From Kribbella sp. NBC_00382 (GTDB taxonomy: Bacteria > Actinomycetota > Actinomycetes > Propionibacteriales > Kribbellaceae): DNA of 64,000 bases. Of the stretch, positions 46,670 through 54,952 are shown piece by piece. The stretch spans positions 4,278,001 through 4,342,000 of the forward strand of contig NZ_CP107954.1 in NCBI RefSeq assembly GCF_036067295.1, read 5' to 3'. The notes beneath the pieces are model-generated. The model did no database searches. It was not told where the DNA came from and worked only from the letters and a program-made list of their open reading frames with translations. Every line of letters starts with the position of its first letter. Position 1 is the stretch's first letter. The translations under genes were made by a program, and so were the position numbers.

Positions 46670-48529
46670 TCAGGCCAGGGGGAGCCAGACGCGCATGGCG
46701 CCGGGCTCGCGGTTTGCCCAGGTGTAGTAGGGAATCGCGGTGACGGTGACCGGAGTACTGGCGGTCGATTCGGGCGGGTAAGGCTGATAGAGAGTCGCGT
46801 CGAGGGGCGTGGCGACCGCGGGCAACCGGAGGTGGACGGGAGCGGCGCCCTCTTCGAGAATGGCGCTTGAAGGGTCGAGCGCCAGCTCCTCGACCGTGAT
46901 GCCGTCGGGGAGATCTGCCTGCTCGACGCAGTACACGATCGGTCCGCGCTGGATGGCCACACATCCGCGGACGGCGTCGACACGTCGGTCCGCGCTGACC
47001 AGGCGCGGCTTCATCGGCAGGGTGATCCGTACGGTCGCGCCGTCCTCGCACGACACTCGCAGATAGTCACCCGGCGTGGGCTCCGCCAGGACCTTCCCTG
47101 CCGTCACATCGGCGGTCGCGCCCGCGGCCCAGGCAGGGATGCGGATTGCGAGTTCCCCTCCGCCGCGGATGGTCACCCGTACCTCGCCGCTCCACGGATA
47201 GCCGGTTTCGACCACCGCGGTGAGGGTGTCCGCCGTGAACGTTCCTGCCGTGAGGAGATGCAGTTGGAGTCCGGAGGCGTCCGAGGTGGCAGCGTAGCCG
47301 TGCACGGACGCGAGCAGGCGAGCGAGATTGGGCGGACAGCAGGCGCACTCGTACCACGGCAGCCGCTCGCTGGGCGCATCTTCGTGGGAGCCGTCGTGCC
47401 CGGTGCGCAACTGCAACGGGTTGGAGTAGAAGAAGGCGGTACCGTCGGCTGTCATCGCTGCCGCGACGGCGTTGAGCAGCGCACGCTCCATCTCCTCCGC
47501 GTACCGGGCCTGTCCCGTTGCCAGCAGCATTCGCCAGGACCACTGCACGGCTGCGATCGAGGCGCAGGTCTCGGCGTAGGCACGGTCGGGAGGCAGCTCG
47601 TACGGATCGCCGTACGCCTCGTCGCGATGTCTCGAGCCGTGTCCGCCGGTGAGGTACATCTTCGTGCCGAAGGCGCTGTCCCAGAGCTGCGTCATCGCGT
47701 GCAGCAATGTCTCGTCACCGTTCTCCAACAGCAGATCCGTGACACCGGCGGCCAGGTAGAGCTGCCGTACCGAGTGCCCGATGGCCTCGGTCGCGGCCCG
47801 CACCGGCAGGTGATCCTGGTAGTACTGAGATCCGAGGCCCCCGGGCGCCAGGACGCCCTGCCCACGGCGTTCGATCTGAAGCTCGGCCGCACGGAGATAG
47901 GACTCCTCGCCGGTCTCGCGGTAGAGCTCGATCAGCGCGGTCTCCACCTCGGGGTGCCCATCGATCCGCGGACTGGCGTCGGCAGTGAAAGTGCGGACGA
48001 TCAGGTCGGCGAATCTCTGGGCGATCGCGAGGAAGCGCGGATCGCCGCCGCCACGGTGGATCGCCACAGCGGCCTGGATGAGATGGCCGGCGCAATAGAG
48101 CTCGTGGCTGTGCTCGAGCTGACTGAACGGCTCCGCGCCCGGCGTCCCCTGCACGCGGGTGTTGAGGTAGCCGTCCGGGGTCTGCACTTGCTCCAGCAGT
48201 TCGGCCACGTCGGACAGCAATCCGGCCCACCGGCCGGTACCGGTTCGCGCCATCTCCCAGCCGATCGCCTCGAGCGTCTTGTAGAGATCCGAGTCGGCGA
48301 ACAACATCCCCTGGAAGTTGCCTTCAGGAACGTCCGGTACGCCCACCAGCCGGCGGAAGTTCTCGATCACGCCGGTGCGCTCGATGTTGTCGACGCAGTG
48401 CGGAATGGTGGCCGCGGCGTTGACCTCCTGCCAGGCGCCCAGCAATGACGCAGGGTCGAGCCGCGCAGCGCTCAACGGCAACGGCGTCAACCGCGCGGGC
48501 CTCCGCGGCACGACCGGCCCATGGAACAT
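46670..48529 (-). CDS. GH127 beta-L-arabinofuranosidase
   Basis: 619 residues. (alpha/alpha)6 barrel plus beta-sandwich. Acid/base Glu304 (GGHGSRHRDEAYG), zinc ligands Glu320 and Cys322 (YAETCAS), Cys398, and nucleophile Cys397 (YECACCPPNL) match the cysteine-nucleophile set of HypBA1, with the same 16-residue spacing between the two Glu. It removes beta-L-arabinofuranose, as found in extensins and some arabinogalactan/RG-II chains. The ATG at 48529 has AGGAGGG five bases before it; the longer open frame crosses the operator. Divergent from the GH54 gene. Confidence 0.93.
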   Translation of the reverse strand: MFHGPVVPRRPARLTPLPLSAARLDPASLLGAWQEVNAAATIPHCVDNIERTGVIENFRRLVGVPDVPEGNFQGMLFADSDLYKTLEAIGWEMARTGTGRWAGLLSDVAELLEQVQTPDGYLNTRVQGTPGAEPFSQLEHSHELYCAGHLIQAAVAIHRGGGDPRFLAIAQRFADLIVRTFTADASPRIDGHPEVETALIELYRETGEESYLRAAELQIERRGQGVLAPGGLGSQYYQDHLPVRAATEAIGHSVRQLYLAAGVTDLLLENGDETLLHAMTQLWDSAFGTKMYLTGGHGSRHRDEAYGDPYELPPDRAYAETCASIAAVQWSWRMLLATGQARYAEEMERALLNAVAAAMTADGTAFFYSNPLQLRTGHDGSHEDAPSERLPWYECACCPPNLARLLASVHGYAATSDASGLQLHLLTAGTFTADTLTAVVETGYPWSGEVRVTIRGGGELAIRIPAWAAGATADVTAGKVLAEPTPGDYLRVSCEDGATVRITLPMKPRLVSADRRVDAVRGCVAIQRGPIVYCVEQADLPDGITVEELALDPSSAILEEGAAPVHLRLPAVATPLDATLYQPYPPESTASTPVTVTAIPYYTWANREPGAMRVWLPLA

Positions 48530-48597
48530 CTCGACCCTCCTGATCTGCCCGTCACGCTCGGAAAACGAGCCATTGCACTCCGTTGGACCCGGCGTTA

Positions 48598-48611
48598 TGT
48601 TAGCGCTCACA
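48598..48611. promoter_or_regulatory. LacI-family operator between GH127 and GH54 genes
   Basis: TGTTAGCGCTCACA, one mismatch from the palindrome TGTTAGCGCTAACA (16-base near-palindrome ATGTTAGCGCTCACAT). It is 45 bases before the GH54 ATG and 69 bases before the GH127 ATG, so one site could control both divergent operons with the araBDA and CUT2 genes. Confidence 0.65.
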
Positions 48612-48655
48612 TTACTCCGCTTCGTACCCGCCCCGACGCGACGGAAGGATCAACA

Positions 48656-50218
48656 ATGGCAAGACACCCGAGATTTTTCGCGCACCCACGATCGGCGCTC
48701 CCGGCGGTTGCGGTCGTCATCGGCGCGCTCGTCACGAGCCTACTGGTCGGCGCCGGCACGTCGCAGGCTGCTACGCAGGGACCGTGCGACCTCTACGCGG
48801 CCGGCGGCAGCCCGTGCGTGGCGGCACACAGCACCACCAGGGCGTTGTACGGCTCCTACAACGGCCCGCTGTACCAAGTCAGGCGCGCGTCGGACAACGC
48901 CACCCGGGACGTCGGCCCGCTGAGCGCGGGTGGGGTCGCGAACGCCAGTACCCAGGATTCTTTCTGCGCGGGGACCACCTGCCTGATCACGGTCATCTAT
49001 GACCAGTCCGGCCGGAACAACCGCCTCACCCAGGCGCCCCCTGGCGGCTTCAGTGGCCCCGCCGCGGGCGGGTACGACAATCTCGCCAACGCCACCGCGG
49101 CACCGATCACCGTCGGCGGCCACAAGGCCTACGGCGTCTATGTGGCTCCCGGCACCGGCTACCGCAACAACAACACCAACGGCATCGCGACCGGCGACCA
49201 GCCGGAGGGCATGTATGCCGTCTTCGACGGTACGCACTACAACGGCGGCTGCTGTTTCGACTATGGCAACGCGGAGACCAATAGCCGCGACAACGGCAAC
49301 GGCACGATGGAGGCCATCTACTTCGGCAACAGCAGGTCCTGGGGTTCCGGAGCCGGCAACGGTCCGTGGATCATGGCCGACCTGGAGAACGGCCTGTTCT
49401 CCGGTGTGAATGTCGGGAACAACGCCAACGACCCGAGCATCAGCCACCGGTTTCTGACCGCCGTCGTCAAGGGCGGGCCCAACCGCTGGGCCATCCGCGG
49501 CGGCAACGGGCAGTCCGGCGGCCTGTCGACTTTCTACGACGGAGTACGCCCGAACGCCTCGGGCTACAACCCGATGAAGAAGGAAGGGGCCATCATCCTG
49601 GGCATCGGCGGCGACAACAGTGTCGGCGCGCGCGGCACCTTCTACGAAGGCGTGATGACGTCGGGCTACCCGTCGGACTCCACCGAGAACGCGGTACAGG
49701 CGAACATCACCGCGGCCGGTTATGCCACCGGCTCCGGCGGTACCGGATTGACGCCCGGCTCGTCCGTTTCGCTGCGCGCCACCACTGCCTGTTGCACCGA
49801 CCGCTACATCCACCACACCGGGACCACAGTGGACACCGCGGTCATCGGCAACGGTAGTTCCGCCACCGAGAAGGGCAATGCGTCCTGGATCGTGCGCACC
49901 GGGCTGGGCAACAGCTCCTGCGTGTCGTTCGAGTCCAAGAACACATCCGGACAGTACCTGCGGCACCAGAACTACCAGCTCTACCTGCAGTCCGGCGACG
50001 GGAGTTCCCTGTTCGCCCAGGACGCGACGTTCTGCCCCGAGGCCGGCCGCAACGCGCAGGGCGTCTCACTCAGATCGCTCAACTTCGCCGATCGGTACGT
50101 CCGCCACTACAACAACCTCGTCTACATCGCCGCCAACGGCGGTACGAATGCCTTCGACAACAGCAATGCGTACGCCGACGACGTGAGCTGGCTCGTCAGC
50201 TCCCCCTGGTCCCCCTGA
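48656..50218 (+). CDS. Secreted GH54 alpha-L-arabinofuranosidase with arabinose-binding AbfB domain
   Basis: 520 residues. Sec signal peptide (~1-38, cleavage near TSQAAT), GH54 catalytic domain (~40-375) and CBM42/AbfB trefoil (~380-520, repeated YIHHTG/YLRHQN/YVRHYN). The vicinal pair Cys199-Cys200 (GGCCFDYGN), nucleophile Glu244 (ADLENG) and acid/base Asp320 (IGGDNS) keep exactly the spacing I recall for the Aspergillus enzyme (176/177, 221, 297). It trims alpha-L-arabinofuranosyl branches outside the cell. GGAAGGA precedes the ATG. A LacI-type operator lies upstream and a hairpin downstream. Confidence 0.95.
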   Translation: MARHPRFFAHPRSALPAVAVVIGALVTSLLVGAGTSQAATQGPCDLYAAGGSPCVAAHSTTRALYGSYNGPLYQVRRASDNATRDVGPLSAGGVANASTQDSFCAGTTCLITVIYDQSGRNNRLTQAPPGGFSGPAAGGYDNLANATAAPITVGGHKAYGVYVAPGTGYRNNNTNGIATGDQPEGMYAVFDGTHYNGGCCFDYGNAETNSRDNGNGTMEAIYFGNSRSWGSGAGNGPWIMADLENGLFSGVNVGNNANDPSISHRFLTAVVKGGPNRWAIRGGNGQSGGLSTFYDGVRPNASGYNPMKKEGAIILGIGGDNSVGARGTFYEGVMTSGYPSDSTENAVQANITAAGYATGSGGTGLTPGSSVSLRATTACCTDRYIHHTGTTVDTAVIGNGSSATEKGNASWIVRTGLGNSSCVSFESKNTSGQYLRHQNYQLYLQSGDGSSLFAQDATFCPEAGRNAQGVSLRSLNFADRYVRHYNNLVYIAANGGTNAFDNSNAYADDVSWLVSSPWSP

Positions 50219-50258
50219 ACCAGGCACCCGTCGACGAACGACGTGAGGTGACGAACAG

Positions 50259-50286
50259 CCACCCGCATGGGGACCCATGCGGGTGG
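50259..50286 (+). terminator. Strong hairpin terminator after GH54
   Basis: Perfect 13-base stem CCACCCGCATGGG/CCCATGCGGGTGG with a tiny GA loop, 41 bases after the GH54 stop. No T-run. The 182-base gap to the expansin gene also has a 9-base direct repeat GGCGGCAAC (50330-50338, 50351-50359) but no other feature I can name. Confidence 0.75.
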
Positions 50287-50400
50287 TCACCGCTCCGCCT
50301 GGGCCTCCTCCCTCGAACTGCGCCTTGGAGGCGGCAACCTTTTTGCCTTCGGCGGCAACTGGGGGTGGACGGCGATTCGATCAACCGAACGGATGGACAG

Positions 50401-51423
50401 ATGAGGACAACGAGGCACGGCGGGACGGAACTGCCGAAAGTGCACTGGCGGACCGTCGGCATTCCGCTGGCTGTGCTGGCTGTCGGCGTAGCGGTCTGCT
50501 TGGCTGCCGCGCTTCTCACCGGGGGCGGCGATGCTCCCCGGCGTACCGCCGACGTGTCCGTCACGGCTGCCAAGACCAGCGTGCAGCCCGATTCCGGCTC
50601 TCCGGGCGCGACGGCCGACGCCACCACCGCACCGACGCGGCCGCCGGCCACGAGTCCGCCGCCATCACTCCGTACTCCGAAGCCCTCGCCACGTACTCCG
50701 AAGCCCTCGGTCGCCAGCAAGCCGCCTGCGCCTACTCGCAGCCCGCGCGCGGCTTCCAGCACTCCACCCACCTCGCGCCCCGCGTCCGCGGGGACCGCGG
50801 GATCCTTGGCAGGACGGATCAAGCCCGCCGTCCGGTACCGAGGAGTCGCGACCGCCTACGAGGCAGCTGACGGTAATGGTGCCTGCCTGTACGGCCCGTC
50901 CGGCGACATGATGATCGCGGCGATGAACCACACCGACTACGAGTCGGCCAAGGCCTGCGGGGCGTATGTACAGGTCCGCGCCGCCAATGGCGCCTCCATC
51001 ACGGTACGGATTGTCAACGAGTGCCCGTTGCCCTGCGCACCCGGGCAGATCGACCTCAGTCACCAGGCCTTCTCCAAACTCGCCAACCTCTCCGTCGGCC
51101 GGCTCCCGATCACCTGGACGCTGCTGAGCCCTGCCTCGTCCGGCAAGATCTCCATCCGCTACAAGGATGGGTCCAGCCAGTACTGGTGCGGCATCCAGGC
51201 GATCGGTCACCGCAACCCGTTGGCAGCGCTCGAGGTCAAGACCGCCAAAGGCTGGCAGAAGCTGCACCGCACCGACTACAACTACTTCCTGTCCACGGAC
51301 GGCAGCGGATGCGGCAAAGCGATCAGGCTCACCGACATCTACGGCGAGCGGCTGACGATCGACGGGATCGCACTCAAACCGGACGTCGCGCAGCCGACCC
51401 GCGTCCAGTTCGCCCGGCATTGA
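50401..51423 (+). CDS. Expansin-like protein (DPBB plus CBM63-like domain)
   Basis: 340 residues. A membrane segment or uncleaved signal anchor at ~19-40, then a Ser/Thr/Pro linker (~45-145), a double-psi beta-barrel (~150-235: YRGVATAYEAADGNGACLYGP, catalytic-type Asp in QIDLSHQAFSKLAN), and a beta-sandwich (~240-340, SQYWCGIQAIGHRNPLAALEV) like the expansin C-terminal cellulose-binding domain. Bacterial expansins loosen plant cell walls without hydrolysis. Cys pairs suggest disulfides. The ATG at 50401 is preferred; the open frame upstream runs through the terminator hairpin. Confidence 0.85.
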   Translation: MRTTRHGGTELPKVHWRTVGIPLAVLAVGVAVCLAAALLTGGGDAPRRTADVSVTAAKTSVQPDSGSPGATADATTAPTRPPATSPPPSLRTPKPSPRTPKPSVASKPPAPTRSPRAASSTPPTSRPASAGTAGSLAGRIKPAVRYRGVATAYEAADGNGACLYGPSGDMMIAAMNHTDYESAKACGAYVQVRAANGASITVRIVNECPLPCAPGQIDLSHQAFSKLANLSVGRLPITWTLLSPASSGKISIRYKDGSSQYWCGIQAIGHRNPLAALEVKTAKGWQKLHRTDYNYFLSTDGSGCGKAIRLTDIYGERLTIDGIALKPDVAQPTRVQFARH

Positions 51424-51496
51424 CCATCTGAGGGGCGCTGTTACGCTCGGGCCGATTGTTAACGTGCACATCGTAGGGAGAGGGCGACCGCGGGAG

Positions 51497-52027
51497 ATGC
51501 TCCTCGACGACGCGTCCGCGGAGTTCCACGACTTCTTCGAACGCCACCACGCCGAACTGGCTCGTCTCGCCCACCTCCTGACCGGCGAGAAGGACGTGGC
51601 CGACGACCTCGCCGCCGATGCGCTGGTCGCCCTGTGGCAGCGCTGGGACCGGTTGCGGGCGGCGCAACACCCGGTCGCCTACGCCCGCGGTGTGGTGGCC
51701 AATCTGGCACGGGAGTGGATCCGGAGTACGGTCCGCGAGCGACGGCGGGTAGGGCTGTTCTGGTCACGCAGTACAGAACCGGTGGACGGTACGGACGTTG
51801 CGGTCGTGCTGGACGTCCGGGCCGCACTCACCCGGCTGCCGTTCCGCAAGCGGGCCTGCGTGATCCTGCGCCACGCGTTCGACCTGTCCGAGAAGGACAC
51901 CGCCGCAGCGCTGGGCATATCGGTCGGTACGGTGAAAAGCCAGACCTCGAAGGGGATGGCCGAGCTGGAATCGCTGCTCGGCGCAAAAGCAGCCGGCGAA
52001 GTCGCGGCAGGAAGGAGGAACCGGTGA
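51497..52027 (+). CDS. SigE-family ECF RNA polymerase sigma factor
   Basis: 176 residues. Region 2 (~8-75: FFERHHAELARLAHLLTGEKDVADDLAADALVALWQRW) binds the -10 element, and region 4 (~110-165: ALTRLPFRKRACVILRHAFDLSEKDTAAALGISVGTVKSQTSKGM) binds the -35. The pattern is of the actinobacterial SigE-like ECF group. The ATG at 51497 matches the family N-terminus; a GTG at 51464 is the alternative. It overlaps the next gene by four bases (GTGA), a typical sigma/anti-sigma layout. Confidence 0.88.
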   Translation: MLLDDASAEFHDFFERHHAELARLAHLLTGEKDVADDLAADALVALWQRWDRLRAAQHPVAYARGVVANLAREWIRSTVRERRRVGLFWSRSTEPVDGTDVAVVLDVRAALTRLPFRKRACVILRHAFDLSEKDTAAALGISVGTVKSQTSKGMAELESLLGAKAAGEVAAGRRNR

Positions 52028-52830
52028 ACGAAGACATCAGCCGACGGCTGCGAGAGGCAGCCGAGGCCCATGAGCCCAACCGGGCAAGGATCCTGGCGCG
52101 CGTCGAGCGCGGCGCGGCCGACCCCACCGTCCGGCGCCGCACACCTTCGATCGCGAAGTCATGGCCCCGGGCAGCGGTCGTCGGTCTCGTCGCCGCCGCC
52201 ACCCTGGCGACCGGTGGTCTCGCCGTTGCCGCCATCGGCGGTGTCCCATCGCTACCGGCCACCGCCCCCACGTCCGCCGTCCCGACCCCGATCGTCACCT
52301 CCACTCCGACGCCATCGCCGCGCACCACTAGCACCACCACCCGTCCGGCCCCGGCCACCACCCGCCCTGCCCCGACCACCGCGCCGACCAGCGCCCCGAG
52401 CAGTTCGCGCCCGACTCCGCCGGCCGCCGGCCGGTTCCAGGACGGTCCGCTGTGGTCCCAAGGCTCGATTGACGCAAAAAGCATCATCTACTGGGCCCAG
52501 AGCGACCTGATCCTCAAGACCACCCAGCCGCTCACCTCGCTCACCGTGGAACTGCGCATTGCCCAGACCGGCGGCGTACAGGCGACCGGCAACTGGCGGA
52601 CCCTGCCGAGCGAAGACTTCACCGTCACCGTTCAGGAGTCCGCCGGTGCACTGCTCTACCGCTGGGTCCTCAAGCCAGGCCGCACCGTGCCGGCCGGACA
52701 ACACGAGTTCGCCGCGCAGTACAACCACGCCACCGGCGTCCGCAAGGTCGAGCGCGACAGCTACCACGTCCACGCCCAGAGCTCAGCCGGTCCCAGCACG
52801 GTCTCAGGAGGGTTCACCCCACCCCGGTAG
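52024..52830 (+). CDS. Single-pass membrane protein, putative anti-sigma partner
   Basis: 268 residues. A basic cytoplasmic head (~1-48), one membrane helix (~49-71), a long Pro/Thr/Ser linker (~78-143) and an extracellular globular domain (~145-268) with no family I recognise. The head lacks the zinc HxxxCxxC motif of ZAS anti-sigma factors. Its GTG overlaps the sigma factor stop, and this order is common for SigE-family pairs, so a regulatory role is likely but unproven. Confidence 0.7.
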   Translation: MNEDISRRLREAAEAHEPNRARILARVERGAADPTVRRRTPSIAKSWPRAAVVGLVAAATLATGGLAVAAIGGVPSLPATAPTSAVPTPIVTSTPTPSPRTTSTTTRPAPATTRPAPTTAPTSAPSSSRPTPPAAGRFQDGPLWSQGSIDAKSIIYWAQSDLILKTTQPLTSLTVELRIAQTGGVQATGNWRTLPSEDFTVTVQESAGALLYRWVLKPGRTVPAGQHEFAAQYNHATGVRKVERDSYHVHAQSSAGPSTVSGGFTPPR

Positions 52831-52879
52831 GGACGGGCAGCCAAAGTGAATGCCAGAGGCAACGATTTGCCTGGGAACG

Positions 52880-53848
52880 TCAGTACCAGTAAGCGTTCTG
52901 CGGGACGTACGGCGCCTCGAGCCGTTGGATCTCCTGGTCGTTGAGCTGGAGTTCCAGCGCGCTGACCGCTTGGTCGAGGTGGTGGGTCTTGGTGGCTCCG
53001 ACGATGGGGGCCGCGACGACGGGCTTGGTGAGAAGCCAGGCGATCGCGACCTGGGCCATCGGGACGCCGCGGGTTTCGGCGATCTCTTGGACGGCGTTGA
53101 CGATGGGTTCGTCGGCGGGGGTGTCGAAGGTACGGGCGACCTCGTCGGTCGATGAGCGCGCCGTCTGGGTTCCCCAGGGACGGGTGAGGCGTCCCTTGGC
53201 CTGGGGTGAGTACGGGATGCTGCTCACTCCCAGGTCTGCGCACAGGGGGAGCATTTCGCGTTCTTCTTCGCGTTTGAGCAGGTTGTACTGATCCTGCATG
53301 GACACGAACGGTGTCCAGCCGTGGAGGGCAGCCGCGTGCTGGAGTTTGGCGAACTGCCACGCCCACATCGATGAGGCGCCCAGGTAGCGGACCTTGCCGG
53401 CCTTCACCACGTCGTGGAGCGCCTCCATGGTTTCCTCGACCGGGGTACCGGGGTCGAAGCGGTGAATCTGGTACAGGTCGATGTAGTCGGTCCCGAGCCG
53501 GGTGAGGGAGGCCTCGACTTGTTCGAGGATCGCCTTGCGGGACAGTCCTTGCCCGCCGGGTCCGTCGTGCATGCGGCCGAAGACCTTGGTTGCCAGCACG
53601 ATGTCCTCGCGGCGGGCGTAGCGTTTGACGGCGCGGCCGACGTACTCCTCGGAGCTGCCGAGTTGGTAGGTATTGGCGGTGTCCCAGAACGTCACGCCCA
53701 GTTCGATCGCCTGGCGGAAGAACGGCTGTGCGGCGTCCTCGTCGAGGGTCCAGTCGTGCAGACCCTGGCCGGGGTCGCCATAGCTCATGCAGCCCAGTGC
53801 GATCCGGCTGACCTTGAGCCCTGAGTTCCCGAGTCGGCTGTACTGCAT
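52880..53848 (-). CDS. Aldo/keto reductase
   Basis: 322 residues, AKR TIM barrel. The catalytic tetrad is visible: Asp of FWDTANTY, Tyr of NTYQLGSSEEYVG, Lys of LATKVFG and His of YQIHRFD; the NADPH loop is near PIVGATKTHHL. It reduces aldehydes or ketones with NADPH. It is 9 bases after the LtrA gene in an MmyB-LtrA-AKR run, suggesting control by the MmyB regulator. Substrate unknown. Confidence 0.93.
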   Translation of the reverse strand: MQYSRLGNSGLKVSRIALGCMSYGDPGQGLHDWTLDEDAAQPFFRQAIELGVTFWDTANTYQLGSSEEYVGRAVKRYARREDIVLATKVFGRMHDGPGGQGLSRKAILEQVEASLTRLGTDYIDLYQIHRFDPGTPVEETMEALHDVVKAGKVRYLGASSMWAWQFAKLQHAAALHGWTPFVSMQDQYNLLKREEEREMLPLCADLGVSSIPYSPQAKGRLTRPWGTQTARSSTDEVARTFDTPADEPIVNAVQEIAETRGVPMAQVAIAWLLTKPVVAAPIVGATKTHHLDQAVSALELQLNDQEIQRLEAPYVPQNAYWY

Positions 53849-53857
53849 ACGTACTCC

Positions 53858-54952
53858 TCAGTTGGTGGCAACGGCGGCGAGCTTGACGACGCGGTGCTCG
53901 ACGATGTTGAGAATGATCAGCAGCACTGCCAGCAGCATGACGGAGGCGATGGCTGGGATTCTGGGTGCCACGGCGATGAGGCTGAGACAGGCCGCGGCAG
54001 CGATCAGTCTGGGCGTGGCCAGGGTGTGGAACATGTGCCACCGGGTGAAGGCAAACGCGCCGAGGTAGATGCAGGTGCCGGCCAGGAGTAGGGCCGCGGC
54101 GTCGAGGTGCAAGGGTTCTGCTGGGTCCCGTACGGCGGTACCGATGGCTGCGGCGACGCCGATGATGCCGGCGATGAGCATCAGATGTCCGTAGGACAGT
54201 ACCGGCCGGATGATGTCGATGCGCACCGTGGACGACTCGATCGCCTGGTGGATGGCTGTAGCGGAGAAGGCGAAGTACACCCACCACAGTCCGCAACAAA
54301 CGGCGAAGGCAGCGGCGAGAGCAGCGAGCCCGAGGGCGTCGAGCTGGTGTTCCGCCGCGGCGGCCCCGGTCGCGACTACCGTTTCGCCCAAGGCGATGAT
54401 CACGAACAGCCCGAATCGCTCGGCGACATGGGATGCGTCGAAGGGCGCTGAGCTCAGGCGTTTGCGTGCCAGGAACGGAACGCTGAGGTCGGTCAGCGCG
54501 GCGACGGCCCAGACCGCCGTTCGCCCGGCCGGTGGCAGCAGGGCACCGGCCACGAAGAGTGGTCCGGTGAGGAATGCGCCCACGGTGAACGTGGTGAAGG
54601 CGGCGCGATGGGGCAGACCATGGATCGCGAGCAGCAGAACGAGTCTGGCTACCCAGTACGTTCCGCCGAACCAGAGGGCGGTGCCGTCGAACGTCCCGGG
54701 CAGCGACAGGCCGAGGATCAGCCCGCAGAAGGCGACGCCGAACATTCCGAGTCGTCCTCGCACTGTGTCGATCTCGTGCAGGTTCGCGTGCATCGTGCCT
54801 CCGACCCACACCCAGAAGACCGGGATGAAGACGATGAGCGCCCGGGAGACACCCAGCCACGAATGATCGTTGTGCACCAGCTCCGACGCCGAGGTGACGG
54901 CGAAGACGAAGACGAGATCGAAGAACAGCTCGAGCCAGGTCACCCGCTTCAC
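53858..54952 (-). CDS. LtrA (low temperature requirement A) family membrane protein
   Basis: 364 residues with about ten membrane helices. The opening WLELFFDLVFVFAVTSASELVH is the family hallmark, and FGLFVIIALGETVVATG is a second conserved segment. The function of LtrA proteins is not settled. It overlaps the MmyB gene by four bases upstream (ATGA). Confidence 0.9.
   Translation of the reverse strand: MKRVTWLELFFDLVFVFAVTSASELVHNDHSWLGVSRALIVFIPVFWVWVGGTMHANLHEIDTVRGRLGMFGVAFCGLILGLSLPGTFDGTALWFGGTYWVARLVLLLAIHGLPHRAAFTTFTVGAFLTGPLFVAGALLPPAGRTAVWAVAALTDLSVPFLARKRLSSAPFDASHVAERFGLFVIIALGETVVATGAAAAEHQLDALGLAALAAAFAVCCGLWWVYFAFSATAIHQAIESSTVRIDIIRPVLSYGHLMLIAGIIGVAAAIGTAVRDPAEPLHLDAAALLLAGTCIYLGAFAFTRWHMFHTLATPRLIAAAACLSLIAVAPRIPAIASVMLLAVLLIILNIVEHRVVKLAAVATN

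Noticed and set aside
50245..50400. Possible riboswitch leader before the expansin gene
   Set aside because: The hairpin is a simple perfect stem well explained as the GH54 terminator; I could not match conserved bases of any riboswitch class, including the c-di-AMP type found before some actinobacterial wall genes.
50535..50830. Repetitive Ser/Thr/Pro-coding DNA as a repeat array
   Set aside because: It is the low-complexity linker of the expansin-like protein, not an independent repeat; the same applies to the anti-sigma-like linker at 52255-52450.
52850..52873. Hairpin between the anti-sigma-like and aldo/keto reductase genes
   Set aside because: Only a five-base stem (GGCAA/TTGCC) with a bulge; too weak to call a terminator.
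52761..54860. 699-codon minus-strand frame crossing the aldo/keto reductase and LtrA genes
   Set aside because: Out of frame with both proteins, Arg/Pro-rich and without domains.
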